From positions 1 through 56,398 of the forward strand of contig NZ_BCUG01000046.1 in the NCBI RefSeq assembly GCF_001591165.1: a DNA stretch of 56,398 bases, read 5' to 3'. Position 1 is the first letter of the stretch; every line of letters begins with the position of its first letter. Below the pieces are notes generated by a model. The model did no database searches. It was not told the origin of the DNA and worked only from the letters and a program-made list of their open reading frames with translations. This document shows positions 26,926 through 35,948 of this stretch, one piece after another. A program made the position numbers and the translations under genes. The DNA is from Thauera butanivorans NBRC 103042. Its GTDB lineage: Bacteria; Pseudomonadota; Gammaproteobacteria; Burkholderiales; Rhodocyclaceae.

Positions 26926-28233
26926 TTACTTCAGGGTCCTGGGCGTGTCGCTGCCCAGCTTGTAAGCCTGTTGCGAGGGCACGAAGACGCCCTTGTTGTC
27001 GTCACGCCCCTGCAGCAGGTAGCGCGCATCCGGCTTGCCGTAGCTTTCGGCCGCGAGCCTGGACATCTTGCCGATGTCGTTGCCGCGCAGGCGGTTGATG
27101 ATGAGGCCGACCTTCATGTCGTCGAAGTCCTGCATCATGTTCTGGTCGCCTTCGCTGTCGCCGGCGACGAACACCGGGCCGTAGCCGTACTTGGGCACCA
27201 GGAACTGCTTGATCGTCTCGGTCTTGCCCGGCCCCTGCGTTTGCGCGTAGCCCTGGCGGAACTGCGTCCGGATCACGCCATTGGCATCGCGATCGAGCTC
27301 CATCGCGTAGACGTTGTCCACCGCGTTGGCGTAGCCGAACTCGGGGTTCGACGACACTTCGCGGATCACGTCGCGGAACGAGGCCGAGCACACATACACG
27401 TCGAAGCCGTTGGCGCGCAGCTTCTTGTACAGATCCTGCATTTCCGGCACCGGGCGCAGGCCGTTCTTCCAGGTGATGCTGACCACCCCGGCCTTGCCCG
27501 GCAGCGCGGCCGGACTGGTCCACTTGACCGCCTCGACCGGCTGGGTCTGCTGCCAGCGGAAGGTTTCGGCAGCCAGCGCGCGCACGTCCTTCTCGGTCAT
27601 GCCGGTGAAGTGGTAGGTGACCCACGGATAGGACACGGAATGGTCGAAGGTGTTGCCGATGGCCTCGTACAGGAAGCGCATCTTGACGATGAAGTCCTGG
27701 TACTGCGGCGCCTGCTTGACCTGGGCCAGCGTCTGCTTGCCCCTGAGGCCCTGGTAGTTGTTGTACAGCCAGGCATAGCTGGAGACGATGTCCTGCGCGA
27801 TCTTGTCGATGTTGATCGCCTGGCCGGCTTCGTTGCGGCTGTCGTCGTCGAAATCCGTGGTCGGGATGTCCTTGCGGATCGCATTGTCGAGCTGCGCCGG
27901 CGTCATCGCGAAGCGCAGGTTCTCCAGCTGGTAGACCAGCAGCGCTTCCTGGATGTCGAGGAAGATCGAGGTGTTGTCCCAGTCGAACACCACGTAGGGC
28001 GGCCTGGCCGGATCATAGTTCGGGCTGGCCTTGCCGTAGGTGGCGAGCATCTTGTCGATCTGCGCGCGGTTGAAGTCGTCCCAGTTGCCCTTCTCCAGCT
28101 TCTGCACCTGCAGGGCCTGCGATACCTGCGAGGTCGCCTGCGACACCACCTCGGACGAGGTCTGGCACGCCGTCAGCACCACCGCCGACAGCAGCGCCGC
28201 GGCAACAGCAGTCATCCTGAACTTCATCTTCAT
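26926..28233 (-). CDS. HAD-family phosphatase lipoprotein, phosphorylcholine phosphatase-like
   Basis: 435 aa from ATG 28233 (GGGAGGAAGG upstream). Signal peptide with lipobox LTAC (Cys about 23). HAD motif I is VVFDWDNTS (two aspartates plus T), and motif III is VFVAGDSEGDQNMM. Size and motifs match the PchP-type phosphatase of Pseudomonas, a periplasmic enzyme reported to hydrolyse phosphorylcholine and phosphorylethanolamine. It lies 52 nt after pduT in the left eut arm, same strand, which suggests it releases ethanolamine (or choline) from phosphorylated head groups. Substrate is inferred. Confidence 0.75.
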   Translation of the reverse strand: MKMKFRMTAVAAALLSAVVLTACQTSSEVVSQATSQVSQALQVQKLEKGNWDDFNRAQIDKMLATYGKASPNYDPARPPYVVFDWDNTSIFLDIQEALLVYQLENLRFAMTPAQLDNAIRKDIPTTDFDDDSRNEAGQAINIDKIAQDIVSSYAWLYNNYQGLRGKQTLAQVKQAPQYQDFIVKMRFLYEAIGNTFDHSVSYPWVTYHFTGMTEKDVRALAAETFRWQQTQPVEAVKWTSPAALPGKAGVVSITWKNGLRPVPEMQDLYKKLRANGFDVYVCSASFRDVIREVSSNPEFGYANAVDNVYAMELDRDANGVIRTQFRQGYAQTQGPGKTETIKQFLVPKYGYGPVFVAGDSEGDQNMMQDFDDMKVGLIINRLRGNDIGKMSRLAAESYGKPDARYLLQGRDDNKGVFVPSQQAYKLGSDTPRTLK

Positions 28234-28285
28234 GACCTTCCTCCCTTCAATGTGAACACAAAATTGCCCTGCTGCCGCTGCCGCC

Positions 28286-28834
28286 CTACAGCAAGGCATC
28301 GACCAGTTGCGGATGCGGCCGCGGCAGGATGGCGTATTGCACCAGCAGCCCTTTCGCGCCCGCCAGGTCGGCACCGGTCCTGACGGCTGCGGTGACATCG
28401 GCGACATCGCCGTTCAGCACGTAGTAGCACTTGCCGCCGATGCCGAAGGCCAGGTGGGTGCGGATCGGCACCACGCTGGCGGCCTTGACCGCGGCGTCGG
28501 CCGATTCGATGCAGGCGCCCACGCTGTAGGTCTCGACCACGCCGATCGCCTGCACCTGGTCGATCGGCGTCACGCCGCTGATCGACGGCAGGATGGAGGC
28601 GTGGATGTTGGGGATGGTGAATTGGTCCACCAGCGTGTGCGCGGCGACCTCGGTGCCGGCATCCACCGCCCGCGCCGTCGCCGCGACGTCGCCGCCGACC
28701 ATGACGATGTACTTGCCTGGACAGATGGTCTTGGCCACCAGCAGCGACACTTCCGCGGCCTTCAGCATCGCATCGCCGGCTTCGATGCCCTTGGCGATGC
28801 TGTTCAATTCGATCAAACCGATGGCGTGCAGCAC
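28286..28834 (-). CDS. pduT: Tandem-BMC shell protein, PduT type with Fe-S cysteine
   Basis: 182 aa with two BMC domains in a row (about 3-85 and 95-180), forming a pseudo-hexameric trimer tile. Resembles PduT strongly: GLIELNSIAKGIEAGDAMLK, TICPGK, and GIGGKCYYVLNGDV. Cys38 of the TICPG segment sits where PduT carries the cysteine that holds a 4Fe-4S cluster at the pore. Starts at GTG 28834 with AGGAGGG upstream, 1 nt after the pduS stop. PduT is normally part of the propanediol compartment; here it belongs to an Eut shell, a likely electron conduit through the shell. Confidence 0.9.
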   Translation of the reverse strand: MLHAIGLIELNSIAKGIEAGDAMLKAAEVSLLVAKTICPGKYIVMVGGDVAATARAVDAGTEVAAHTLVDQFTIPNIHASILPSISGVTPIDQVQAIGVVETYSVGACIESADAAVKAASVVPIRTHLAFGIGGKCYYVLNGDVADVTAAVRTGADLAGAKGLLVQYAILPRPHPQLVDALL

Positions 28835-28835
28835 C

Positions 28836-30164
28836 TTACGCCCTCCTGATGACAATGGCGTCGCCGCCGATCGCTTCCACCACACCGTCGATGCTGGCGT
28901 GGATCGGTACGCCCATCGCCTTGGCCGGAATGTCGGCGATACGCTGCCCGCAGCGGACGGCATCGCCGACGCGGATACAGGGTTCCGCGGCGACGCCGAT
29001 GTGCTGGCGCAGGCGAATCCACACCCGCTCCGGCGCATGCACGGCGTCCGACCACGGCGCCTTGCGGTTGTAGCGCGTCAGGCCGATGCGGGCCACCAGC
29101 CGGCTCGTCGGCAGCAGGCGCCCTTCGATCATCGGATCGGCCTTGCGCAGCTCGCCTTCGTAGCGCGCGCCTTCCTGGCGGAACTTCGCCTTCAGCGCCT
29201 GGTTCAGGCGCATCGGCGAGATCTCCACCGGACAGGCGTAGGCTTCGCAGATCGCGCATTCCGAACAGGTCAACGCCGACAGCAGCACCGAGGGTTCGGC
29301 GACGTGGTTGTAGTTCACCGAACGCACGATCAGGTGCGGCGGCAGTTCGTGGCCGATCAGATGGCGCGGGCACAGTTCGGTGCACAGCAGGCACTGTTCG
29401 CATACCGTGCGCGCCATGCTGATGACGCTGCGCATGTCGGCGCGCCGGCGCTGGATCAGCAGATGGTCGGCAGGCAGCGCGATCAGGCCGCCGGTGGTCC
29501 GGGTGACCGGGACGTCGAGCGATTCGAGCAGGCCGCCCATCATCGGCCCGCCGTCGATGAAGGCCGCGCCGGCAGCGGGAATGCTGAGTCCGCCGGCCAG
29601 CGCCAGCGTCTCGCGCAGCGGCGTGCCGATCGGCACCGTCACGGTGACCGGTTCATTGACCGCGCCGGTCACCGTCAGGCAGCGGTGGGTCACGGGCAGT
29701 CCTTCGTCCACCGCGCGGGCGACGTTGATCAGCGTGTTCACATTGTTGACCACCACGCCGATGCTCAGCGGAATGTCGCCCGGCGGCACGCGCCGGCCGG
29801 TCGCCATCCAGATCGTGATCACCTCGTCGCCGGCCGGATACACGTCCTGCAGGATGTGGATGCGCATGTTCTCATGCAGCAGCGGCGTGATCGCGTCGAT
29901 CGCCTCGGCGTACTTGGCCTTCAGCGCGACGATGCCTTCGCGTGCGCCCACCGCCTGCATCGCCAGCGCCAGGCCGCGCACCATTTCCTTCGCATGGCGC
30001 GCCGCCAGTTGCTGGTCGACCTTCAGCAGGGGCTCGCATTCGGCGCCATTGACCAGCACGATCTCGGCCTTCGCGCCCAGCTTGACGTGGGTCGGAAAGC
30101 CCGCGCCACCGGCGCCGACGACGCCGGCCTCGTACACCTTGCGGACGATGTCCTGGGTTTCCAT
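28836..30164 (-). CDS. pduS: PduS-type cobalamin reductase (RnfC-like Fe-S flavoprotein)
   Basis: 442 aa. N-terminal NADH/FMN-binding RnfC-like domain starting VYEAGVVGAGGAGFPTHVK, a SLBB-like middle part, then two 4Fe-4S motifs, C255-x2-C258-x2-C261-x3-C265 and C300-x2-C303-x2-C306-x4-C311, and a C-terminal barrel-sandwich domain. In Salmonella PduS reduces cob(III)/cob(II)alamin for the adenosyltransferase and binds the shell protein PduT; here the two genes are adjacent as well. Its position downstream of eutK in the eut left arm suggests service to EutT/EutBC or redox exchange with the lumen. Not part of the canonical enteric eut operon. Confidence 0.92.
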   Translation of the reverse strand: METQDIVRKVYEAGVVGAGGAGFPTHVKLGAKAEIVLVNGAECEPLLKVDQQLAARHAKEMVRGLALAMQAVGAREGIVALKAKYAEAIDAITPLLHENMRIHILQDVYPAGDEVITIWMATGRRVPPGDIPLSIGVVVNNVNTLINVARAVDEGLPVTHRCLTVTGAVNEPVTVTVPIGTPLRETLALAGGLSIPAAGAAFIDGGPMMGGLLESLDVPVTRTTGGLIALPADHLLIQRRRADMRSVISMARTVCEQCLLCTELCPRHLIGHELPPHLIVRSVNYNHVAEPSVLLSALTCSECAICEAYACPVEISPMRLNQALKAKFRQEGARYEGELRKADPMIEGRLLPTSRLVARIGLTRYNRKAPWSDAVHAPERVWIRLRQHIGVAAEPCIRVGDAVRCGQRIADIPAKAMGVPIHASIDGVVEAIGGDAIVIRRA

Positions 30165-30207
30165 GTGCCTCTATCTCCCGCTCGCAATCCACGCCGCCAT
30201 GGCGCCC

Positions 30208-30870
30208 TCACTGCACCACTACCCGGTAGCGGGCCCCGGCTTTGCGCAGCCGGCCCGCGGCCACCAGCGCATCCAGCCGCACACGGTCCACCGCCGGGCC
30301 GAAGTGCGCCGCCAGCTCGGCCAGCGAGCGGCCGCGCGCAGAGGCGGCAATGAAGGCCAGCAACGCCACCTCGTCCGGCACAGCGGCGGCCGGCGTATCG
30401 ACGCCCGGCGTATCGACGCCCGATGCGGCGGTGCCCGGGGTATCGACGCCCTCATCTGCTGCCGGCGCCACAGGCGCTGGCGTCGCGGGCGTTGGAGCAC
30501 CGCCAGCCTTGCCGGCCCCGGCGGCGGCCGGCAAGGCCGCAGCAGTTTCTCCCGCAGCCGGCCTGGCTTTCGGCGCTTCGCCCTTCGAGCGATCCACCAG
30601 ATCCAGCACCATGGCTTCGGTATCGCCGTCGGGCCGGCCGATCTCCAGCCGGCTGACGACTTCGCCCAGCCGCGACGCTGCGGCCTTGCCGGCATCGACG
30701 GCGGCGCGGCAGGCGGCCAGGTCGCCCTCGACCACCAGCGTGAAGAAGCGCGGATCGACCTGGTGCGAGCGGATCAGCTTGACGTCCGCCGCCTTCAGCA
30801 TGGCGTCGGCCGCCTCGATCGCCGCGACCAGGCCGCGGACTTCCAGAAAACCCAGCGCGTCGATCTTCAT
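30208..30870 (-). CDS. eutK: EutK-type BMC shell protein with C-terminal winged helix
   Basis: 220 aa. One BMC domain (residues 1-90: ALGFLEVRGLVAAIEAADAM), a 75-residue Ala/Pro linker, and a C-terminal helix-turn-helix-like domain (about 165-220, SLAELAAHFGPAVDRVRLDALV). The same BMC-plus-wHTH layout marks enteric EutK, whose C-terminus has been suggested to bind nucleic acid. The linker is longer than in enteric EutK (164 aa total) and contains repeated GVDTPG units (see 30391-30450). Follows eutL on the same strand. Confidence 0.88.
   Translation of the reverse strand: MKIDALGFLEVRGLVAAIEAADAMLKAADVKLIRSHQVDPRFFTLVVEGDLAACRAAVDAGKAAASRLGEVVSRLEIGRPDGDTEAMVLDLVDRSKGEAPKARPAAGETAAALPAAAGAGKAGGAPTPATPAPVAPAADEGVDTPGTAASGVDTPGVDTPAAAVPDEVALLAFIAASARGRSLAELAAHFGPAVDRVRLDALVAAGRLRKAGARYRVVVQ
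30391..30450 (-). repeat. Direct repeat inside the eutK linker
   Basis: The unit GGCGTATCGACGCCC (forward strand) occurs twice in tandem from about 30392 and a third time, slightly changed, near 30437. It encodes the GVDTPG motifs of the EutK linker on the reverse strand. Tandem slippage is the simplest origin. Confidence 0.75.
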
Positions 30871-30920
30871 GCCGAAACCTCTATGGAAAGAGCCTGAGCG
30901 CTCATCTGCCGGTCACCCGC

Positions 30921-31577
30921 TCAGAAGCGGATGTTGTCGCGCCCGACTTCGAGCACCGCTTCGGTGAAGGCGCCGCAGGCCGCCTTGCACGCCGCCTGGC
31001 TGCCGGTCAGGAAGGCGCCGCCGTAGTTGGTCTCGGACGGCGGCCCGATGTAGGTCGCCAGCCTGACGTCGGCGGCCTTGATCGCGGCATCGATGCCGTA
31101 CATCGCCTCCAGCGGCGGCGCGATCAGGTAGGCCATCGCATCGCCGAGCGGAATCTTCGCCAGCCCCGACAGATAGCTGCCGGTGCGCGACACCAGGTGG
31201 GCGAGGAAGGCGGCGGTATGCGCATCGTCGGCCCACTGGAAGGCCGGTCCGCTCTCGATCGTCGCCACCATCGCATCCAGCCCGGCCTTGACTTCGGCCG
31301 GCGTCGGACCGCCGAGCATGATGATCACTTCGCCCGCGGTGGGCGAGGAACTGTGTGCCGCGCCGGCATACAGCGAGCGGCCATAGACGACCTCGACCTG
31401 CGCCTGCTTCGTCGCCTCGTCGGCGGCGATGTAGGTGACGTCGTCCGAATCCGCCGTCAGCAGGCCGATGCTGTTCATGTGCGCCGGCAGGCCGAGTTCT
31501 TCCTTGTAGTCCTTCGCCACCGAGGCGATCAGGCGGACGGCCTTGACGCTGGGCTTGATGGGTTCGAGTGCGGACAT
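30921..31577 (-). CDS. eutL: Ethanolamine microcompartment shell protein EutL
   Basis: 218 aa, the size of enteric EutL, a tandem circularly permuted BMC trimer with a gated central pore. Seen: N-terminal [37 protein letters not shown], and C-terminal [20 protein letters not shown]. Follows eutC by 29 nt in the left arm. Confidence 0.95.
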   Translation of the reverse strand: MSALEPIKPSVKAVRLIASVAKDYKEELGLPAHMNSIGLLTADSDDVTYIAADEATKQAQVEVVYGRSLYAGAAHSSSPTAGEVIIMLGGPTPAEVKAGLDAMVATIESGPAFQWADDAHTAAFLAHLVSRTGSYLSGLAKIPLGDAMAYLIAPPLEAMYGIDAAIKAADVRLATYIGPPSETNYGGAFLTGSQAACKAACGAFTEAVLEVGRDNIRF

Positions 31578-31606
31578 GACTTATCTCTCCACGGAATCCG
31601 GATGGC

Positions 31607-32482
31607 TCACTTGTTCAGCGCGATGCCCGAAGCCTTCTGCTCCAGCATCCGCTTGGCCAGATCGACGATGACGGCCGCTGCCTCGACCGGCGGCGTGCCG
31701 GCGCGGTGGATGTTGGAAATGCAGGTGCGGTCGGCTTCCACCGTCTGCGAAGTGGGGCTGTAGACCATGTAGCAGGACAGGCTTTCGGACTGCCCCAGGC
31801 CGGGCCGCTCGCCGATCAGCAGGATCACGACCTTGGCGCCGAGCAGTTCGCCGATCTGGTCCTCGACCTTGACGCGGCCATAACGCACGAAGAACGGCGT
31901 GCCGACGTCCAGCCCGGCGCTCTCCAGCCCCTTGAGCAGCGGCGGCAGGATCTCGTCGTAGTTGGACGTGATCGCATCGGTCGACAGGCCGTCGGACACC
32001 ACCACCTGCACCTGCGGCGACTGCTTGCATTCCGATTTCAGAATCTGCACCGCTTCGGCCGACAGCCGCCGGCCGAGGTCCGGCCGGGTCAGGTACTGGT
32101 CCTTGTCCTTGATCTCGCTGTGCACTTCGATGAGGCCGGTCTTCTCCAGCCAGGCGGCGGGCACGTCCTGCAGCACCGTGTCCTTGGAGCGCGAATGGTC
32201 GGCGAGGAAGCGCAGCAGCGAGGTGGTGCGCGGGCGGGTGCCGACGCGGCCCGAGCACACCCGCGAGCCGCTGTTGCGCTTGAGTTCCTGCAGCACTTCG
32301 AGGCTCTTCGGATTGCGCACGCCGATCCAGTTCTTGACGCTGGCGTCGCCGAGGTCCGGCAGGCAGCCGCCATCGGCCGCCGCCACTGCAGCCGGCGCCG
32401 TGCCCGCAGACGCGGGTGCCGCCGTGCCGCCGATCTGCCCCAGCACCGCGCGGACGATGCTCTCGATCTCTTTCTGGTCCAT
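31607..32482 (-). CDS. eutC: Ethanolamine ammonia-lyase small subunit
   Basis: 291 aa from ATG 32482; GTG 32491 is also open. N-terminal amphipathic helix [19 protein letters not shown] followed by an Ala/Gly linker is a typical lumen-targeting peptide. The core begins [20 protein letters not shown] and includes [20 protein letters not shown] and [20 protein letters not shown]. With EutB it forms the adenosylcobalamin-dependent lyase that turns ethanolamine into acetaldehyde and ammonia. 19 nt downstream of eutB. Confidence 0.96.
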   Translation of the reverse strand: MDQKEIESIVRAVLGQIGGTAAPASAGTAPAAVAAADGGCLPDLGDASVKNWIGVRNPKSLEVLQELKRNSGSRVCSGRVGTRPRTTSLLRFLADHSRSKDTVLQDVPAAWLEKTGLIEVHSEIKDKDQYLTRPDLGRRLSAEAVQILKSECKQSPQVQVVVSDGLSTDAITSNYDEILPPLLKGLESAGLDVGTPFFVRYGRVKVEDQIGELLGAKVVILLIGERPGLGQSESLSCYMVYSPTSQTVEADRTCISNIHRAGTPPVEAAAVIVDLAKRMLEQKASGIALNK

Positions 32483-32501
32483 GATCAACACGCCCCCAAA
32501 G

Positions 32502-33863
32502 TCAGAAGAACCACGACGCGTCGCCCGCGTTGCGGGTCAGGCGGCCGTTTTCCATCAGCCCCATCTTTTCCAGCCACTGCTCGAACTCGGGCGCCGGCCT
32601 GCGGTTCAGCACCTTGCGCAGCGTGGCGGTGTCGTGGAAGGCACTGGTCTGGTAATTGAGCATGATGTCGTCACCCAGCGGCATGCCCATGATGAAGTTC
32701 ACCCCGGCCGAGCCCAGCAGCACCATCAGGTTCTCGTTGGAGTTCTGGTCCGCTTCGGCGTGGTTGGTGTAGCAGGTGTCGCAGCCCATCGACACGCCGG
32801 ACAGTTTGCCCATGAAGTGGTCCTCGAGGCCGGCGCGGATGATCTGGCGGTCGTTGTAGAGGTATTCCGGGCCGATGAAGCCGACCACGGTATTGACCAG
32901 CATCGGGTCGTAGTGGCGCGCCAGGCCGTAGTTGCGCGCCTCCATCGTCACCTGGTCGGCGCCGTAGTGCGCGCCGGCAGACAGCGCCGAGCCCTGGCCG
33001 GTTTCGAAATACAGGCAGTTCGGCCCGGCCAGGCGGTTGTGGGTGCGGCCGACCTCGGCCGCCTCGTCGAGCATCGCGATCTCGACGCCGAACTCCTTCA
33101 GCCCCTTCTCGCTGCCGCAGATGCTCTGGAAGATCAGGCCGCCCGGCGCGCCGCGGCGGATCGCCGCGATCTGGGTGGTGATGTGCGCCAGCACGCAGCC
33201 CTGGGTGGGAATCTGGTACTTGTCGACGATCTCGTAGATGGTGTCGAGGATGCGGTGGATGTTCTCGACGTTGTCGGTCACCGGATTGACCCCGATCACC
33301 GCGTCGCCCGCGCCGTAGGACAGGCCTTCGAAGATCTGCGCGCGGATGCTTTCCAGGTTGTCGCGCGTGTCGTTGGGCTGCAGCCGCGCCGAGATCCGCC
33401 CCGGCAGGCCGATGGTGGTATTGGCCTTCTTCACCACCGGCATCTTCGATGCGCCGTAGATCAGGTCCGAGTTGGAACAGATCTTCGCCACGCCGGCGAT
33501 CATCTCGGACGTCAGCCCCTTGCGGATGAAGGCGATGTCGTCGATGCCGGTGTCGTCGTCGAGGATCCATTCGCGCAGTTCGCCGACCGTCCAGTTCTTG
33601 AGCTTCTCGTAGGCCGCGGAATTGATGTCGTCCTGGATGATGCGGGTGACGCAGTCCTCTTCGTAGGGCACCACCGGGTTGTTGCGCAGGTCCGCCAGCG
33701 TCAGCTCGGACAGCACGTATTTCGCCGCCACCCGCTCGCGTGTGCTCTGCGCCGCCACGCCCGCCAGAACGTCGCCCGAGCGGAGATCGTTCGCCTTGGC
33801 CAGCACGTCCTTGACGTCCTTGAACTGGTAGGTCTGGCCGAACAACTGAGCCTTGAGTTTCAT
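32502..33863 (-). CDS. eutB: Ethanolamine ammonia-lyase large subunit
   Basis: 453 aa, identical in length to the E. coli subunit. Starts [20 protein letters not shown] at ATG 33863 (GGAGCG upstream). Carries the substrate and radical site in a TIM barrel: [39 protein letters not shown], and [17 protein letters not shown] are clearly conserved. First gene of the leftward arm; the 44-bp control element lies 140 nt upstream of its start. The in-frame extension beyond 33863 runs into that regulatory DNA and is not coding. Confidence 0.97.
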   Translation of the reverse strand: MKLKAQLFGQTYQFKDVKDVLAKANDLRSGDVLAGVAAQSTRERVAAKYVLSELTLADLRNNPVVPYEEDCVTRIIQDDINSAAYEKLKNWTVGELREWILDDDTGIDDIAFIRKGLTSEMIAGVAKICSNSDLIYGASKMPVVKKANTTIGLPGRISARLQPNDTRDNLESIRAQIFEGLSYGAGDAVIGVNPVTDNVENIHRILDTIYEIVDKYQIPTQGCVLAHITTQIAAIRRGAPGGLIFQSICGSEKGLKEFGVEIAMLDEAAEVGRTHNRLAGPNCLYFETGQGSALSAGAHYGADQVTMEARNYGLARHYDPMLVNTVVGFIGPEYLYNDRQIIRAGLEDHFMGKLSGVSMGCDTCYTNHAEADQNSNENLMVLLGSAGVNFIMGMPLGDDIMLNYQTSAFHDTATLRKVLNRRPAPEFEQWLEKMGLMENGRLTRNAGDASWFF

Positions 33864-34003
33864 GTGCGCTCCATCCACAAAGCCAAAGAGGAAACGATCC
33901 GCCACGCTCCACGCACCAGCCGCTGGCGGCACCTGCATCCCGAACGGCCGAAGCCGATGGCCGGCGGCCGAAGATCGGGCCGCGTCATTCCACGCAGCGA
34001 TGC

Positions 34004-34047
34004 TACGCCCGGCGTTTTTTGGGCCGCTAACAAAAATCGGCAAGTTT
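34004..34047 (-). promoter_or_regulatory. 44-bp regulatory element, copy 1 (eutB side)
   Basis: Matches the reverse complement of 35398-35441 at 41 of 44 positions, including 27 consecutive identical bases. On the strand of eutB it reads AAACTTGCCGATTTTTGTTA, then GCGGCC, an A-run and a GC-rich end. It is 140 nt from the eutB start and about 150 nt from the divergent eutR start. Most likely the EutR-responsive operator/promoter of the left arm; the role is inferred from position and symmetry. Confidence 0.7.
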
Positions 34048-34200
34048 CGCGCGGCGCAATTGACGCCCTGAACCGGCACGGGCTAAGGTCCGCCCATCCC
34101 CTTCCGCTGTGTGGTCATTCGGCGGCAGGCGGTGCGGGATCGAACCGGAGCGCCGGGCCCCTCCCCCCCGGAATTCAGTTTTTCCATGCAGCGGAGAGCC

Positions 34201-35286
34201 ATGAAAGCCGAGACCATGACGACCACGGAGCAGGGAATCATCCTGCCCCTGGGCGACACCAAGGGGTGCATCCGGGTATCGGACGTGCACGATGCCGACG
34301 ACCAGGCGACCAACATCACCGCCTGGTATCAGGAATACGATCAGCTCGGCGCCGGTCGATTCTTCGGCTCGATCACCGAGGTCTGGCTCGGGCAGATGCA
34401 GTTCTTCCTCGAGACCACCAGCCACGCGCTGCGCCAGACCTGCATCGTCTGGCCCGGCGCCTTCTGGTTCGGCCTGCCGCGCTGCGACAGCGCCGACGGC
34501 CTGATCAACGCTTCGCCGCTCGGCCGCAACACCATCGCCGTGCGCCCCGGCGGCAAGGATTTCGAACTGCTCACGCCGGATGCCTACCAGATCCTCGGCA
34601 TCGTCATCGACGAAGCGCTGCTCGAACGCCACGCCCGTGCCGCCGAGCGCCCCCAGCTGGTCGAACTGCTGCGCAGGGGCGAATCGTTTCCGCTGCCGGC
34701 GCGGCAGAAGGCGATCTTCTGGGAGCGCGTGTCGCGCACGCTGCTGCAGGCCGCCGGCCTGGGCCTGAAGCGCCTGCCCCGCACGGTGTGCGACACCCTG
34801 ACCGAGGAACTGATGACCGGCCTGTTCGAGCTGTTCGGCGAACACATCGCGCCGGTCAGGCTGCGCCACAGCAATCTCAGCTACCGCCGGCTGGTCTCCG
34901 GCGCGCGCGAATACGTGCTGTCCCAGCCCGACCGCGTCATCTCGGTGACCGATCTGTGCGAAGCGCTCCACGTCAGCCGCCGCACGCTGCAGAACGCTTT
35001 CCGCGCGGTACTCGGCATCTGCCCGGTGAACTACCTCAAGGCCCTGCGCCTGAACGCGGTGCGCCGCACGCTGCGCGACCACGACTCCGGCTTCAGGACG
35101 GTGCAGGACGTCGCCGCCCGCTGGGGCTTCTGGCACATGAGCCAGTTCGCCGCCGACTATTTCGCGATGTTCGCCGAACACCCGTCCGACACCCTGAAGG
35201 CCGGCGGCGGCGAGCACGTCTGCTTCCGCTACCCTTCCAGCATCCGCTCCAGAGCGGAAAGAGTCCCGCTCGTCATGCTTGCCTGA
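34201..35286 (+). CDS. eutR: AraC-family regulator of ethanolamine utilisation
   Basis: 361 aa from ATG 34201 (GGAGAG upstream). The N-terminal two thirds are a sensor domain like enteric EutR (ITAWYQEYDQLGAGRFFG near residue 40). The C-terminal AraC domain has two helix-turn-helices, the first around SVTDLCEALHVSRRTLQNAF, the second around QDVAARWGFWHMSQFAADYF. EutR activates eut genes when ethanolamine and adenosylcobalamin are both present. Unlike in enteric bacteria, where eutR is the last gene, it sits between the two divergent arms and is flanked by inverted copies of the 44-bp element. Confidence 0.92.
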   Translation: MKAETMTTTEQGIILPLGDTKGCIRVSDVHDADDQATNITAWYQEYDQLGAGRFFGSITEVWLGQMQFFLETTSHALRQTCIVWPGAFWFGLPRCDSADGLINASPLGRNTIAVRPGGKDFELLTPDAYQILGIVIDEALLERHARAAERPQLVELLRRGESFPLPARQKAIFWERVSRTLLQAAGLGLKRLPRTVCDTLTEELMTGLFELFGEHIAPVRLRHSNLSYRRLVSGAREYVLSQPDRVISVTDLCEALHVSRRTLQNAFRAVLGICPVNYLKALRLNAVRRTLRDHDSGFRTVQDVAARWGFWHMSQFAADYFAMFAEHPSDTLKAGGGEHVCFRYPSSIRSRAERVPLVMLA

Positions 35287-35397
35287 AGCCCGGCACGCTC
35301 GCCTCGGGCAGCTTCCGCGCCATGCCCCTGCCCTCCCGTCTTGCGGCAACTGCCTGAGCGCGCACAGCCGTGTCCCGCACACGGGCGCCCCACCGTC

Positions 35398-35441
35398 AAA
35401 CTTGCCGATTTTTGTTAGCGGCCCCAAAAACGCCGGGGCTA
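35398..35441 (+). promoter_or_regulatory. 44-bp regulatory element, copy 2 (eutS side)
   Basis: Inverted copy of 34004-34047, in the same orientation relative to eutS as copy 1 has relative to eutB, and at almost the same distance (152 nt to the eutS ATG, against 140 nt). The rest of the 307-bp space 35287-35593 holds no ORF. Both arms are therefore probably driven by the same activator from equivalent sites. Confidence 0.7.
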
Positions 35442-35593
35442 CCATCAGACCGAACTCCTCGCCATCACGGCAGCGGCCGGCAGGACCGGACCGCGCCAGC
35501 CGTGCAGCGCAAGGTGTTCAGCCGACGTTCCTGGAGCGGCTCCCTTCACCGGGGCGCCACCCGCTGCGATAACGGAGCAGGCCGACGGAAGCC

Positions 35594-35938
35594 ATGAAAT
35601 TCGACGACAAAGAACGCATCATCCAGGAGTTCGTGCCCGGCAAGCAGGTCACGCTGGCACACCTGATCGCGCATCCCACCGAAGAACTGGCGCACAAGGT
35701 CGGCGTCTCCGGCGCCGAGGCGATCGGCATCCTGACCCTGACTCCGGGCGAGACCGCGATCATCGCCGGCGACATCGCCACCAAGGCGGCAGCGGTCCAT
35801 ATCGGCTTTCTCGACCGCTTCAGCGGTGCGCTGGTGATCTGCGGCTCGGTCGGCGCCGTCGGCGAGGCGCTGCAGGAAACCCTCGGCGTGCTGCAGCGCG
35901 TGCTCGACTACGCCGTCTGCAGCATCACCCGGACCTGA
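35594..35938 (+). CDS. eutS: Bent-hexamer BMC shell protein EutS
   Basis: 114 aa, full family length. Starts [20 protein letters not shown] and contains the BMC core [20 protein letters not shown] and the G in [10 protein letters not shown]. EutS and PduU form hexamers with an N-terminal beta-barrel plug and a bend, used for shell edges. First gene of the rightward arm. Confidence 0.96.
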   Translation: MKFDDKERIIQEFVPGKQVTLAHLIAHPTEELAHKVGVSGAEAIGILTLTPGETAIIAGDIATKAAAVHIGFLDRFSGALVICGSVGAVGEALQETLGVLQRVLDYAVCSITRT

Positions 35939-35948
35939 GAGGCGCACC

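Noticed and set aside
30391-30450. Short repeats near eutK as a CRISPR-like array
   Set aside because: Units are 15 bp without spacers of constant length and lie in frame within the EutK linker, encoding GVDTPG.
31962-35357. Forward open frame of over 1100 codons across eutC, eutB and eutR
   Set aside because: Antisense of eutBC and out of frame with eutR; crosses the intergenic control region and shows no protein motifs.
34004-35441. Inverted 44-bp copies as terminal repeats of a transposon carrying eutR
   Set aside because: No transposase, no target-site duplication and eutR is a normal Eut regulator; equal spacing to eutB and eutS favours a regulatory site.
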